A DNA stretch of 64,000 nt from Alphaproteobacteria bacterium (GCA_017307375.1 JAFKFH010000019.1:123911-187910); one strand, 5' to 3'. Positions 1-8,345 are shown, numbered from the stretch's first letter. Translations and numbers: made by a program. The notes: generated by a model not told the origin, from the sequence alone.

Positions 1-460
1 TGACGAAGATCGTCACCAGCACGATTCCCGCCGGCTGGAACATCAGGCTGATGCCGTGGGCCTCGAGCCAGGCGCCGATCGGGCTCTGCCCCCCGTACAT
101 CATCAGATAGGACACGCCGGCGACGATCGGCGATACCGAGAACGGCAGTTCGATGATCGAGACCAGCAGGCGCTTGAGCGGAAAGTCGAACTTGGCGATG
201 GTCCAGGCTGCGGCGATGCCGAAGGCGATGTTGACCGGCACGGCGACGGCCGCGACGATCAGGGTCAGGATCATCGCGTGCAGCGTGTCGGGGTTGGTCA
301 GCGAGGCGGCGTAGACCGCGACGCCCTTGGCGAAGGCCTGCTCGAAGACGATGACGACCGGCAGGCCGATCATCAGCGCGGTCATGGCCAGCGCCAGGCC
401 GATCAGCATCCGGCGGGCGAGCGGGCTTTCGCTGCGGCCGGGTCGATAGAGGGCGGTCAT
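1..460 (-). CDS. cysW: Sulfate/thiosulfate ABC transporter permease CysW (partial, N-terminal part)
   Basis: Inner-membrane permease that pairs with CysT to carry sulfate or thiosulfate across the membrane. About 153 codons are visible and the gene runs off the left edge. The ATG at 460-458 overlaps the cysT stop as ATGA, which indicates translational coupling. The visible part has an N-terminal membrane segment near residues 18-40, a second around 60-85, and the beginning of the binding-protein-dependent permease domain. The order binding protein, CysT, CysW is the usual one, so the ATPase cysA probably follows to the left of the window. Identity rests on operon context plus permease features; CysW rather than another permease is well supported. 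Confidence 0.88.
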   Translation of the reverse strand, partial: MTALYRPGRSESPLARRMLIGLALAMTALMIGLPVVIVFEQAFAKGVAVYAASLTNPDTLHAMILTLIVAAVAVPVNIAFGIAAAWTIAKFDFPLKRLLVSIIELPFSVSPIVAGVSYLMMYGGQSPIGAWLEAHGISLMFQPAGIVLVTIFV

Positions 461-1320
461 GACCGCGGCTCCGCCCAGCGGCGGTTCAGCCCCTGCAGCG
501 TGTTGATCACCAGCAGCATGGCCAGCGCCGAGGCCAGCACGACCAGGGCGATCGCGGCCGCTGCCGGATAGTCGTATTCCTCGAGCCGGATGAAGATCAG
601 CAGCGCGGTGATCTCGGTCTTGAACGGCAGGTTGCCGGCGATGAAGATCACCCCCCCGAACTCGCCCAGGCAGCGGGCGAAGGCCAGCGATCCCCCCGCC
701 ATCAGCGCCGGGGTGATCGCCGGCAGGATCACGCGGGCGAAGACCTGCCAGTCGGTCGCGCCGAGCGAGCGGGCCGCCTCCTCGACCTCGGGGTCGAGGT
801 CTTCCAGCACCGGTTGCACCGTGCGGACCACGAACGGGACGCTGACGAAAGCCATCGCGATCGACACGCCGACCTGGGTGTAGGCGACGCTGATGCCGAG
901 ATCCGCCAGCGGCTGGCCGAGCCAGCCGTTCTTGGCATAGAGCGCGGTCAGGGCGATGCCGGCGACCGCGGTCGGCAGCGCGAAGGGCAGGTCCATCGCC
1001 GCATCGACCAGCCGGCGCCCGGGAAAGCGGTAGCGCACCAGCACCCAGGCCATCAGCAGGCCGTAGAGAACGGTCAGGATGGTGGCGAAGAACGCGGCGC
1101 GCAGCGTCAGCAGGTACGAGGCGACCGCGCGCGGGCCGGACACGATGCGCCAGAAATCGTCGAGGCCCAGCCCTGCCGCCCGCCAGCTCAGCGCGGCGAG
1201 CGGCAACAGCACGACGAGCCCGACATAGCCGAGGGTGATGCCCATGGCCAGGGAGAAACCAGGCAGCACCGAGCGCTGCCGCGCCCCGGTCCCCTGCCGT
1301 GCCGGGGCGCTAGCGTTCAT
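457..1320 (-). CDS. cysT: Sulfate/thiosulfate ABC transporter permease CysT (CysU)
   Basis: A 287-residue polytopic inner-membrane protein, one of the two permeases of the sulfate/thiosulfate importer. It begins with a short cytoplasmic arm and a membrane segment around residues 25-48. The permease EAA loop is visible as EEAARSLGATDWQVF near residues 180-195, the contact site for the CysA ATPase, followed by LPAITPALMAGG. Length matches the family (about 275-290). It starts 9 bases after the binding-protein stop and ends in a 4-base ATGA overlap with cysW, so the three are one operon. Function as part of cysteine biosynthesis sulfur supply is established for the family. Confidence 0.93.
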   Translation of the reverse strand: MNASAPARQGTGARQRSVLPGFSLAMGITLGYVGLVVLLPLAALSWRAAGLGLDDFWRIVSGPRAVASYLLTLRAAFFATILTVLYGLLMAWVLVRYRFPGRRLVDAAMDLPFALPTAVAGIALTALYAKNGWLGQPLADLGISVAYTQVGVSIAMAFVSVPFVVRTVQPVLEDLDPEVEEAARSLGATDWQVFARVILPAITPALMAGGSLAFARCLGEFGGVIFIAGNLPFKTEITALLIFIRLEEYDYPAAAAIALVVLASALAMLLVINTLQGLNRRWAEPRS

Positions 1321-1329
1321 GCGATGGGG

Positions 1330-2358
1330 TTAGCGCTTGGCGTAGATCTGGTCAAGCACCCCGCCGTCGCCGAAATGCACCTTCTGGATCTCTTCCCACG
1401 ATCCGAAGACGTCTTCGACGCGCAGCAGCTTGACCGCCGGGAACAGCGCGGCGTTGCGTTCCATCACCGCCTTGTCGTTCACGCGGTTGAAGTTCTTGGC
1501 CAGCATATCCTGGGCCTCGGGGCTGTAGAGCCATTCGAGATAGGCGGTGGCGACGGCCTTGGTGCCGCGCTGGTCGGCGACCTTGTCGACCACGGCGACC
1601 GGGAATTCGGCCAGCAGCGAGGTCGAAGGGGTGACGAGATCGAACTTGTCGTTGCCGTACTCACGGCGGATGCCGTTGGTTTCGGCCTCGAAGGTGATCA
1701 GCACGTCGCCGATCTCGCGCTCGACGAAGGTCGTGGTCGCCGCCCGCCCGCCGGTGTCGAAGACCGGGACGTTGGCGAACAGTTGGCGCACGAATTCCTT
1801 GGCCTTCTCCTGCTCGCGCCCGTTGGTTTCCAGCGCGTAGGCATAGGCGGCGAGGTAGGTGTAGCGCGAATTGCCCGAGGTCTTCGGGTTCGGGAACACC
1901 GACTGGACATCCTTGCGGATCAGGTCGTTCCAGTCCTTGACGTTCTTCGGGTTGCCCTTGCGCACCAGGAACGAGGGCAGCGAGTAGTAGGGCGAGGCAT
2001 TGTTGGGCAGCCGCTTCTTCCAGTCGGCGGCGACGAAGCCGCGCTGGGCCAGCACGTCGATGTCGAGCACCTGGTTGAAGGTGACGACGTCGGCCTTGAG
2101 CCCCTCGATGATCGCGCGCGCCTGACGCGACGAGCCGCCATGGCTCTGCTTGATGTCGAGGGTTTCGCCCGACTTGGCCTTCCAGGCGGCGACGAAGACC
2201 GGATTGAGCTGGGCGTAGAGTTCGCGGGCGACGTCGTAGGAGACGTTCAGGATCTCGACTTTCTTGTCCTGTGCCGCGGCGGGGCCGGCCAGCAACGCCG
2301 CGAGCCCGAGCCCGGCGGCCAGCCGCTTGGCCGCGGTAAACATCGACGTCGTACGCAT
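1330..2358 (-). CDS. sbp: Periplasmic sulfate-binding protein
   Basis: Periplasmic sulfate (or thiosulfate) receptor of the ABC importer encoded with cysT and cysW. The start at 2358 was chosen because AGGAAGG lies just upstream and because it gives a clean signal peptide ending GPAAAQ near residue 30; an upstream in-frame extension to 2430 lacks this logic. The mature part shows family blocks: LNVSYDVARELY, KQSHGGSSRQARAI and DVVTFNQVLDID near the N-terminus, then FPNPKTSGNSRYTYL. At 342 residues the length is normal. First gene of the operon; the AT-rich stretch 2400-2475 upstream probably holds its promoter and that of the divergent gene. Sbp and CysP cannot be told apart with certainty here. 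Confidence 0.93.
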   Translation of the reverse strand: MRTTSMFTAAKRLAAGLGLAALLAGPAAAQDKKVEILNVSYDVARELYAQLNPVFVAAWKAKSGETLDIKQSHGGSSRQARAIIEGLKADVVTFNQVLDIDVLAQRGFVAADWKKRLPNNASPYYSLPSFLVRKGNPKNVKDWNDLIRKDVQSVFPNPKTSGNSRYTYLAAYAYALETNGREQEKAKEFVRQLFANVPVFDTGGRAATTTFVEREIGDVLITFEAETNGIRREYGNDKFDLVTPSTSLLAEFPVAVVDKVADQRGTKAVATAYLEWLYSPEAQDMLAKNFNRVNDKAVMERNAALFPAVKLLRVEDVFGSWEEIQKVHFGDGGVLDQIYAKR

Positions 2359-2508
2359 GGGTGATCCCTTCCTGGTTGGACTGGCGCGTAAATTTCCATG
2401 CCGTTCGACGGTATTCAACAAAAAACACACTCGATACGCATCAGCAGAATATTAAACACATTAATTATGTTCTTACTGGCGGCGAGCGGCCTCCGGTATG
2501 ATGGAGGC

Positions 2509-3012
2509 ATGTCCGACCGCTGGTGCCGCCGCCTCGCCATCCTGCTGCTGCTGGTTCAGCCGGCGGTGGCGGTGGCGCAGAATCGACCGGGTTGCCTGAA
2601 GCCCGACGAGGTCAACGCCGAGGCGGTCGTGCGGACAGGCGTCGACATCCGCGAGGTGCTGAAGGCCTGCGCCCGGCGCAACTTCGCCGCCGCGGGCGAT
2701 ACCGCGGCCGAGGCCCTGGCCAATTTCCGCAGCTTCGACGACGCATACGCCGCCAAGATCCAGAGCGAACTGGAGATCCGCCGCCTGGCGCTGCAGCGCA
2801 ACTATCCCGACCGCAAGGCGGTCGAACGCCAGATGGACGGCGCGATCATCTCGGTTTATCAGGGCCGCGAGATGAGCGATGGTGAATGCATCGCCGCCAT
2901 GCGGGTGATGGACCAGATCGAGGCCGAAGGCTGGCAGGCCTTCCAGCGTCAGGTCGAGATCACCCGGCGCTATATCGAACCGAACGTCGTGCCTTGTTCG
3001 GCGCCGAAATAG
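2509..3012 (+). CDS. Hypothetical secreted protein
   Basis: A 167-residue protein I do not recognise. The start at 2509 has GGAGG directly upstream and yields a classic signal peptide (basic MSDRWCRR, hydrophobic LAILLLLVQPAVA, then VAQ), so export is likely. The mature protein is mostly alpha-helical by composition. It has four cysteines, one within the signal peptide and three in the mature chain, at the start (PGCLKPDE), middle (LKACARR, DGECIAA) and end (VVPCSAPK), which could form disulfides. It is divergent from the sulfate-binding protein and only 3 bases before the next gene, so the two probably form a pair. Confidence 0.75.
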   Translation: MSDRWCRRLAILLLLVQPAVAVAQNRPGCLKPDEVNAEAVVRTGVDIREVLKACARRNFAAAGDTAAEALANFRSFDDAYAAKIQSELEIRRLALQRNYPDRKAVERQMDGAIISVYQGREMSDGECIAAMRVMDQIEAEGWQAFQRQVEITRRYIEPNVVPCSAPK

Positions 3013-3015
3013 GGA

Positions 3016-3483
3016 ATGATCGAGATGAGCGACCAACAGGACCAGGCGCCGATGGTGGAGCCGATCGAGGCCAGCGCCGAGGAATTTGCCGCTTTCGGCT
3101 GGCAGCCGGAAGGCGATGCTTTCGTGCGCGACGGGCTGCAGGCCAGCCGCGACGATGATGGCTGGCAGGTCGCGGCCGCGGGTTGCGGCGCGCTGCTCGG
3201 CCGGTTTCCCACGGTTTCCACCGTCCGGCGTTTTGCCAAACGCATCGGTGTGATCACCGACTGGGCGGCGCCGTCCCCCGATGCCAGCGCGCTGGAGGCA
3301 GCCCGGATGATGGCCCTGGCGGTGATCGAGGAGGAGGTCGCGACCGCCCGCGACACCGTCGCCGCGCTCGAGGATGCGATCGCCGACGCCGAGGAGCGGG
3401 TCGAGGACATGCAGGCCAAGGCCCTGTTGTTCACCTTTGCCGATGACGACGACGAGGATGAGGAGGCGCCGGCCCGGGCCTGA
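3016..3483 (+). CDS. Hypothetical protein with C-terminal coiled coil and acidic tail
   Basis: A 155-residue cytoplasmic protein of unknown function. It starts 3 bases after the preceding secreted protein; an alternative ATG at 3025 (MSDQQDQAP) has GGGA at a better distance and may be the true start. Residues 20-90 look globular. Residues about 100-140 are a helical stretch of heptad-like residues (EEEVATARDTVAALEDAIAD). The protein ends in a run of aspartate and glutamate (ADDDDEDEEAP). There are no membrane segments and no recognisable catalytic motif. It ends just before the convergent HXXEE gene. Confidence 0.7.
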   Translation: MIEMSDQQDQAPMVEPIEASAEEFAAFGWQPEGDAFVRDGLQASRDDDGWQVAAAGCGALLGRFPTVSTVRRFAKRIGVITDWAAPSPDASALEAARMMALAVIEEEVATARDTVAALEDAIADAEERVEDMQAKALLFTFADDDDEDEEAPARA

Positions 3484-3487
3484 CGGC

Positions 3488-3970
3488 TCAGGTGGCGAAG
3501 TGGTAGAGGCCGCCCCAGATCACGCCGAGCATCAGCGCCGCGCCGATCGCCAAGGCGGCGACGAACGCCGCCCTCGGCAGGACGCGCTGGGCAAGGGCCG
3601 ACCAGGCAACGGCCACCGAGACCGGCAAGTAGAGCAGCGTGGCGGTGATCAGGCCGGGCGAGAAGCGGTCGAAGATCGCCGTGGTGGCCAGATGGAACAC
3701 GAAGTTCCAGAACAGATTGCCGGACGCCCAGGACAGCAGCAGGAAAGCGGAGAGGGCCGAGGGGCGGGCCGACGCCCAGGCGGTCAGCCCAAGCAGGATG
3801 ACCATGAAGGCCGCATTGTTGACCAGGAATGTATCGGGCGTCATCGGCTGGCCGAACATCGCGCTGACCCAGCCGGGGAACCCGGCACCATATTCCTCGA
3901 CGATATGCACGGCAAAAACGGCAGGCATCAGCCAGATCAGCCGGCGGAACGAAAACAGCGCCTCGCGCAT
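3488..3970 (-). CDS. HXXEE-domain membrane protein
   Basis: A 160-residue integral membrane protein with about five hydrophobic segments. Near the N-terminus it carries HIVEEYGAGFPGW, the motif that names the HXXEE family, and a second histidine block FHLATTAIFDRFSPG in the middle. The family is functionally uncharacterised. The start at 3970 was chosen because its ATG overlaps the stop of the upstream LysR gene as TGATG, a strong sign of coupling; longer in-frame extensions read through the LysR gene. Co-transcription suggests the regulator controls this gene or shares its stimulus. Confidence 0.82.
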   Translation of the reverse strand: MREALFSFRRLIWLMPAVFAVHIVEEYGAGFPGWVSAMFGQPMTPDTFLVNNAAFMVILLGLTAWASARPSALSAFLLLSWASGNLFWNFVFHLATTAIFDRFSPGLITATLLYLPVSVAVAWSALAQRVLPRAAFVAALAIGAALMLGVIWGGLYHFAT

Positions 3971-4944
3971 CAAGCGGTAACCTTCTGCCTCTCGTGCTTG
4001 AACGGTGTCTGGGTGAACCAGCAGTCCCAGGCCGGTTCGCCGGCATAGGCGTCGGCGAAATAGTCGATGAAGGCGCGAACCTTCGGCGTCAGATGGCGGC
4101 GCGACGGGTAGACGGCGCTGATCGACAGGGGCGGGACGGCGAAGTCGCACAGCAGCGGTTTCAGCCGGCCATCGGCCAGCGCGTCGCCGACGATGAAGCT
4201 GGGCGAACGGATGATGCCGATGCCGGCGATGCAGGCTTCGCGCAGCATCTCGCCGTTATTGCCGATCAGGTTGTGGGAAACCTTGATCGACTGCAGGCCG
4301 CTCGGCCCGTCGAACACCCATTGGTCCATCGTGGTGGGCGTGTGGGAGTAGCCCAGGCAGTTATGGCCGGCCAGATCCTGCGGCACCTGCGGTTCGCCAT
4401 GGGCAGCGAGATAGCTCGGCGCGGCGCAGACGACGAAACGGCAGATCGCCAGCTTGCGGGCGACCAGCGACGAATCGGGCATCGAGGCGATGCGGATGGC
4501 GACGTCGAACCCCTCTTCGACGAGGTCGACGACGCGGTCGTTCAGGGCGACCTCGATGCTGACGTCCGGATAGCGCGCCATGAAGTCGGGCAGCAGCGGG
4601 GCGACATGCATCCGTCCGAACGTCATCGGCAGCGAGATGCGCAGGAACCCGCGCGGCGAGGCGGTCAGGTTGGTGACGGCCGCCTCGGCCTCCTCGGCCT
4701 CGGCCACGACCCGCAGGCAATGGGCATGGAAGACGGTACCCGTCTCGGTCAGGGCCAGCCGCCGGGTCGTGCGCTGCAGCAGGCGGGCGCCGAGGATCTC
4801 CTCGAGTCGCGCGACATGCTTGGAGACGGCCGATTTCGACAGCCCGAGCTGGCGGGCGGCGGCGGAAAAGCTCTTGGCTTCCACCACGCGGGCGAACACG
4901 GCCATCGAGGCCAGGCGGTCGAGAGTGGTGCCGGCGGAACGCAT
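3970..4944 (-). CDS. LysR-family transcriptional regulator
   Basis: A 324-residue LysR-type regulator. Residues 9-68 form the winged helix-turn-helix, with the recognisable core FSAAARQLGLSKSAVSKHVARLE followed by LLQRTTRRLALTETG. The rest is the periplasmic-binding-like effector domain, including the LRISLPMTFGRMHVAPLL entry strand. The sequence type is that of the large LysR group with short hydrophobic effectors; the ligand cannot be read from it. It is coupled to the downstream HXXEE membrane gene by a one-base TGATG overlap and is divergent from the GNAT gene at 5221, either of which could be the target. Confidence 0.92.
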   Translation of the reverse strand: MRSAGTTLDRLASMAVFARVVEAKSFSAAARQLGLSKSAVSKHVARLEEILGARLLQRTTRRLALTETGTVFHAHCLRVVAEAEEAEAAVTNLTASPRGFLRISLPMTFGRMHVAPLLPDFMARYPDVSIEVALNDRVVDLVEEGFDVAIRIASMPDSSLVARKLAICRFVVCAAPSYLAAHGEPQVPQDLAGHNCLGYSHTPTTMDQWVFDGPSGLQSIKVSHNLIGNNGEMLREACIAGIGIIRSPSFIVGDALADGRLKPLLCDFAVPPLSISAVYPSRRHLTPKVRAFIDYFADAYAGEPAWDCWFTQTPFKHERQKVTA

Positions 4945-5220
4945 GGCGGCACTCTGTAAGGTGCGTGTGTTTCCGTCAACAATCCGCTTTGTTGCGCGCC
5001 GAACGCATGATATTTAGCCAGCATGATCACGAGGGTCACGATCCAGCGACGACGAATGCCGCGCGCTCCACAAGAGCGCAAGGCCGTCGTGCGCGCGTAA
5101 CCCGGATCGCCGTCCCTCCTGAGAGCTTCTCTCATCAACGGCAGACCCCTTCCCGGGCAGCGTCAGCGGCGGAGCAAGCAACCGCCAACAGTCGCCCAAG
5201 TCGTCCCAGGAAGCACGTCA
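4945..5220. other. Intergenic region between divergent LysR and GNAT genes
   Basis: A 276-base stretch without a convincing gene. It must contain both promoters. The part nearer the GNAT gene holds a small perfect hairpin, TGAGAG-CTT-CTCTCA, and a second one with arms GGCGG and CCGCC, then an AGGAAG ribosome-binding site just before the GNAT ATG. I considered a riboswitch, but none of the conserved cores I know are present. Confidence 0.5.
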
Positions 5221-5742
5221 ATGCTGCCCATCATTTCCGAACCGCCGGGCACCGAGCCCGCCATCGAAGCGCTGCTCGACCAGTCCTTCGGCCCCGATCG
5301 CCATCTCAAGACCGTCTACAAGCTGCGTGACGGCGTCGACCCGATCGCCAGCCTCTCGTTCTGCGTCTTCGAGGGCGACAAGCTGCTCGGCTCGATCCGC
5401 TACTGGCCGATCGAGATCGGCGGGCGCTGGCCGGCGGTGATGCTCGGACCCGTCGCGGTCGATCCCGCCCGGCGCGGCGAGGGTATCGGCAAGGCCTTGA
5501 TCCGCCACAGCCTGTGGGCCGCGACCCGGCTCGGCCACAAGATCTGCATGCTGGTCGGCGACCGGCCGTATTACGAGCCCTTCGGCTTCCATTCGGCGCT
5601 CGATCACGGCCTGGAACTGCCGGGCTGGGTCGACCCCGGCCGGTTCCTGGTGATGGAACTGGCGCCAGGTGCCCTCGACGGCGTCTCCGGCATGATCGGC
5701 AAGCCATCGCTGCCCGTGACGAAGGCGACGCGCGCAGCCTGA
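5221..5742 (+). CDS. GNAT family N-acetyltransferase (YhbS-like)
   Basis: A 173-residue acyltransferase of the GNAT fold that would move an acetyl group from acetyl-CoA to an amine. The pantetheine/pyrophosphate-binding motif A is seen as LGPVAVDPARRGEGIGKALI near residues 75-95, and the YhbS-type continuation MLVGDRPYYEPFGF follows. Substrate is unknown. The start is supported by AGGAAG eight bases upstream. The gene stands alone, divergent from a LysR regulator, with a 276-base leader or promoter region in front. It could be regulated by that LysR protein, but nothing in the sequence proves it. Confidence 0.88.
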   Translation: MLPIISEPPGTEPAIEALLDQSFGPDRHLKTVYKLRDGVDPIASLSFCVFEGDKLLGSIRYWPIEIGGRWPAVMLGPVAVDPARRGEGIGKALIRHSLWAATRLGHKICMLVGDRPYYEPFGFHSALDHGLELPGWVDPGRFLVMELAPGALDGVSGMIGKPSLPVTKATRAA

Positions 5743-5803
5743 TTTCCTTGCGCCCCGCCGCTTGCTACTCTGCTGCCGGCGGCGGGGCAGGGGGAGGGCC
5801 GAC

Positions 5804-6118
5804 ATGTCGGGCGACGCGGACATGCTGCTGAGGCAGCGACATATCCTCGAGGAAATCGAGCACGGCATCAGGCTCGCCAATCGCGAGGTGCTCAACCAGG
5901 TGCTGCCCCGCATGGGACGCGACCATGTGCTGGCACTCGCCGTCGCCGTGGCCAAGCTGCGTGGCGCCTATCTCGCCGCGGCGATGCGTCTGGTACGCCC
6001 GGCCGCCGCCGATCTCGCCGAGATCAGGGCCAAGCGCGAGGCCTATGACGAGGCTCGCCAGGCTTTCGAGGCGCTGGAGCGCGCGATCGAGCGGGGTTAC
6101 GTCGAACTGCAGGACTGA
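5804..6118 (+). CDS. Hypothetical alpha-helical protein
   Basis: A 104-residue protein of unknown function. The start at 5804 has GGGAGGG at good spacing; the open frame extends upstream but without a better signal. The sequence is almost entirely helical in composition, with a leucine and alanine-rich middle (VLALAVAVAKLRGAYLAAAM) that is amphipathic rather than clearly membrane-spanning, and a charged C-terminal helix. No cysteines or catalytic motif are visible. It lies between a GNAT and msrA on the same strand, with about 60 and 93 bases of spacing. Confidence 0.65.
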   Translation: MSGDADMLLRQRHILEEIEHGIRLANREVLNQVLPRMGRDHVLALAVAVAKLRGAYLAAAMRLVRPAAADLAEIRAKREAYDEARQAFEALERAIERGYVELQD

Positions 6119-6211
6119 CGGGTTTCACGTCGCCGTGACGTCGCCGGTTCGTGACGTGCCGAATTCGGTCCCGGGTTTAGACTCGTCGCGCACACAGTCG
6201 GAGGCCTGTTC

Positions 6212-6913
6212 ATGTCCAAGATCTATCCTGCCATGGTCGTCGGCGCGCTGCTGCTGGCCGGCATCGCGTTCCGCACGTTGCCGTCGGCGGCGGAAGATGC
6301 CGTGGTCATCGCGCCGCCTGCGGTCGACCTTGCCGCCGGACCGGTCGCCACCGCGACCGCGGTGTTCGCCGGCGGATGTTTCTGGGGTGTGCAGGGCGTT
6401 TTCCAGCATGTCGACGGCGTCAGCAATGCCGTGTCGGGTTATGCCGGCGGCAAGGCCGAGACGGCCGACTACCAGAAGGTCAGCCGCGGCTGGACCGGCC
6501 ATGCCGAGGCTGTGCGCATCACCTACGATCCCCGCAAGATCTCGTTCGGCCGGCTGATGCAGATCTATTTCTCGGTCGCCCACGATCCGACCGAACTCGA
6601 TCGCCAGGGACCCGATGTCGGGACGCAATACCGGTCGGCGATCTTCCCGCAGGACGACGAGCAGGGGCGGGTGGCGGCGGCCTATATCGCCCAGCTCGAT
6701 CAGGCCCGTGCGTTCCCGAAGAAGATCGCGACCAAGATCGAACCGGGCCAGACCTTCTACCCGGCCGAGGAATACCACCAGGATTACCTGATCCGGAATC
6801 CGCGCCAGCCCTACATCGTGATCAACGATCTGCCGAAGGTCGAGAACCTGAAGCGCCTGTTTCCCGGCGTCTACCGCGAGAAGCCGGTGCTGGTGGCTGA
6901 TGCCGGCCAGTAA
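6212..6913 (+). CDS. msrA: Peptide methionine-S-sulfoxide reductase MsrA, exported form
   Basis: Reduces the S epimer of methionine sulfoxide in proteins or as free amino acid, using thioredoxin-like electrons. The catalytic motif GCFWG is at residues 55-59 (Cys56), followed by GYAGG and the conserved HAEAV and FYPAEEYHQDYL blocks. Residues 1-27 form a signal peptide or signal anchor (hydrophobic AMVVGALLLAGIAF, then SAAEDA), so this MsrA probably works in the periplasm, unlike the common cytoplasmic enzyme. Length is 233 residues. It faces a gene for a free-methionine sulfoxide reductase on the other strand. It lacks an MsrB fusion. Confidence 0.95.
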   Translation: MSKIYPAMVVGALLLAGIAFRTLPSAAEDAVVIAPPAVDLAAGPVATATAVFAGGCFWGVQGVFQHVDGVSNAVSGYAGGKAETADYQKVSRGWTGHAEAVRITYDPRKISFGRLMQIYFSVAHDPTELDRQGPDVGTQYRSAIFPQDDEQGRVAAAYIAQLDQARAFPKKIATKIEPGQTFYPAEEYHQDYLIRNPRQPYIVINDLPKVENLKRLFPGVYREKPVLVADAGQ

Positions 6914-6945
6914 CGCGCGGGCACCTTGGGGGCGGTTCGCGCCGA

Positions 6946-7467
6946 TCAGCGGCCGACGGCATCCGGCCCCGGCCGGCCCGCCGGATAGCTGGCGGCGAGA
7001 TAGATCCGCGCGATCATCTCGATGCCGGCCTGGTCATCCGGATCGAAGCGGGCCGGGGTCGGGCTGTCGAGATCGATGACGCCGAGCACGGCGCCGTCGC
7101 GCATGAGCGGCACCACCAGTTCCGAGCGCGAGGCGGCATCGCAGGCGATGTGGCCGGGGAAGGCATGGACGTCCTCGACCAGGATCGAGGCCCGGCGGGC
7201 GACCGCCGAGCCGCAGACGCCGCGGCCGACGGGAATGCGCACGCAGGCCGGCTTGCCCTGGAACGGGCCGACGACGAGACCATCGCCACGCATGAAATAG
7301 AACCCGGCCCAGTTCAGCCCGGGCATCGCGTCGTAGAGCAGGGCCGAGGTATTGGCGGCGTTGGCGATCGGATCGGTCTCGCCGTGCAGCAGGCCTTCCA
7401 GCTGCTGCGCCAGCTCGGCATAGAACGTCGGCTTGTCGGCCGCGGATATCGCGTGGGCCTCGAACAT
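6946..7467 (-). CDS. msrC: Free methionine-(R)-sulfoxide reductase (GAF domain, fRMsr)
   Basis: A 173-residue single-GAF-domain enzyme that reduces free L-methionine-(R)-sulfoxide. The three functional cysteines of the family are present at 75 (PACVRIPV), 85 (GRGVCGSAV) and 109 (GHIACDAAS), with the same 10 and 24 residue spacing as in E. coli YebR/MsrC, and DCDAAS-type ligand residues follow. The start at 7467 was chosen from AAGGAGAG seven bases upstream; longer readings run into the transporter gene. It is the last gene of a likely operon with an EamA transporter and a GNAT, and is convergent with msrA, which handles the S epimer. Confidence 0.93.
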   Translation of the reverse strand: MFEAHAISAADKPTFYAELAQQLEGLLHGETDPIANAANTSALLYDAMPGLNWAGFYFMRGDGLVVGPFQGKPACVRIPVGRGVCGSAVARRASILVEDVHAFPGHIACDAASRSELVVPLMRDGAVLGVIDLDSPTPARFDPDDQAGIEMIARIYLAASYPAGRPGPDAVGR

Positions 7468-7505
7468 CTGCTGCTCTCCTTCTCGGCAGTCCAGATAGGG
7501 TCTGT

Positions 7506-8345
7506 TCACGCCAGGCGCAACAGCGCGATGCCGGCGACGACGGCGCCGGCGGCCAGCCAGCGCCAGGGTCCGACGCGCTCCTTCAGGATGAAGGCCGCAA
7601 ACAGCGTGGCGAACAGGACCGACGTCTCGCGCAGCGAGGCAACCAGCGGCACCGGCGCCCGCGTCATCGCCCACAGCACCAGGATGTAGGAGGTGACCGA
7701 CGCCGGCACGGCGAAGATCATGATCCGCCACTGGCGCGTGACCAGCAGGACCGGGTTGCGGCGGCGCACGCCCTGCATCGCGGCGAACATGCAGCCGTTG
7801 AGCACCGAGACCATCAGCCCGTAGCCGGCCGCCGAGCCGGATTGGCGCACGCCCATCGCATCGATGAACGAGTAGCAGCCGATCAGCACGGCCGACAGCA
7901 GCGCGGGCAGGACCGCCTTGACCCCGCCGCCGCCGCGCCGCCGCCCGTCCAGCGCCAGGATGGCCATGCCCGCCGAGATCGCGGCGATGCCGGCCAGCAT
8001 CATCGGCGTCGCCGGCTCGCCGATCAGCAGCGCCGAAAGTCCGGCGACCACCAGCGGCGCGCCGCCGCGCGCCAGTGGATAGGCCAGGGCGAAGTCGCCG
8101 AAGCGATAGGCCGTGGTCAGCGCCTTGATCGAGGCCAGGTTGGCCACGACCGCCAGCCCCATCCAGGGCAGGGCGGCCGTCTGAGGCAACGCGACGAACA
8201 GCAGCAGCGGCACCGAGACCAGCCCGCAGCCGATCACGACGGCGGCGACCGCGTCGTCGCGGGATGCACTGACCTTGACGCCGGCATTCCAGCCGGCGTG
8301 CAGCGCGGCACTCGCCAGCGCCGCGAGGAAGACGATCAGTTCCAT
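7506..8345 (-). CDS. EamA/DMT-family transporter
   Basis: A 279-residue membrane protein with about ten hydrophobic segments arranged as two EamA repeats, the layout of the drug/metabolite transporter superfamily. Typical features are HAGWNAGVKVSAS in the first repeat, YPLARGGAPLVVAGLSALLIGE in the middle and LRETSVLFATLFAAFILKE near the end. Members export amino acids, metabolites or toxic analogues; the substrate cannot be read here. The start at 8345 lies 4 bases after the stop of the upstream GNAT gene. Operon position between an acetyltransferase and fRMsr suggests a substrate related to methionine or its oxidised analogues, which is inference only. Confidence 0.88.
   Translation of the reverse strand: MELIVFLAALASAALHAGWNAGVKVSASRDDAVAAVVIGCGLVSVPLLLFVALPQTAALPWMGLAVVANLASIKALTTAYRFGDFALAYPLARGGAPLVVAGLSALLIGEPATPMMLAGIAAISAGMAILALDGRRRGGGGVKAVLPALLSAVLIGCYSFIDAMGVRQSGSAAGYGLMVSVLNGCMFAAMQGVRRRNPVLLVTRQWRIMIFAVPASVTSYILVLWAMTRAPVPLVASLRETSVLFATLFAAFILKERVGPWRWLAAGAVVAGIALLRLA

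Noticed and set aside
814..2364. A 516-codon plus-strand frame over cysT and the sulfate-binding protein
   Set aside because: Shadow of two well-recognised minus-strand transporter genes.
2453..2465. TTAA pair resembling a CtrA site upstream of the sulfate-binding gene
   Set aside because: The two TTAA are separated by 5 rather than 7 bases and the downstream consensus is missing.
5040..5220. Possible glycine or TPP riboswitch before the GNAT gene
   Set aside because: Short fragments look similar, but the conserved helices and cores of either class are not present in order.
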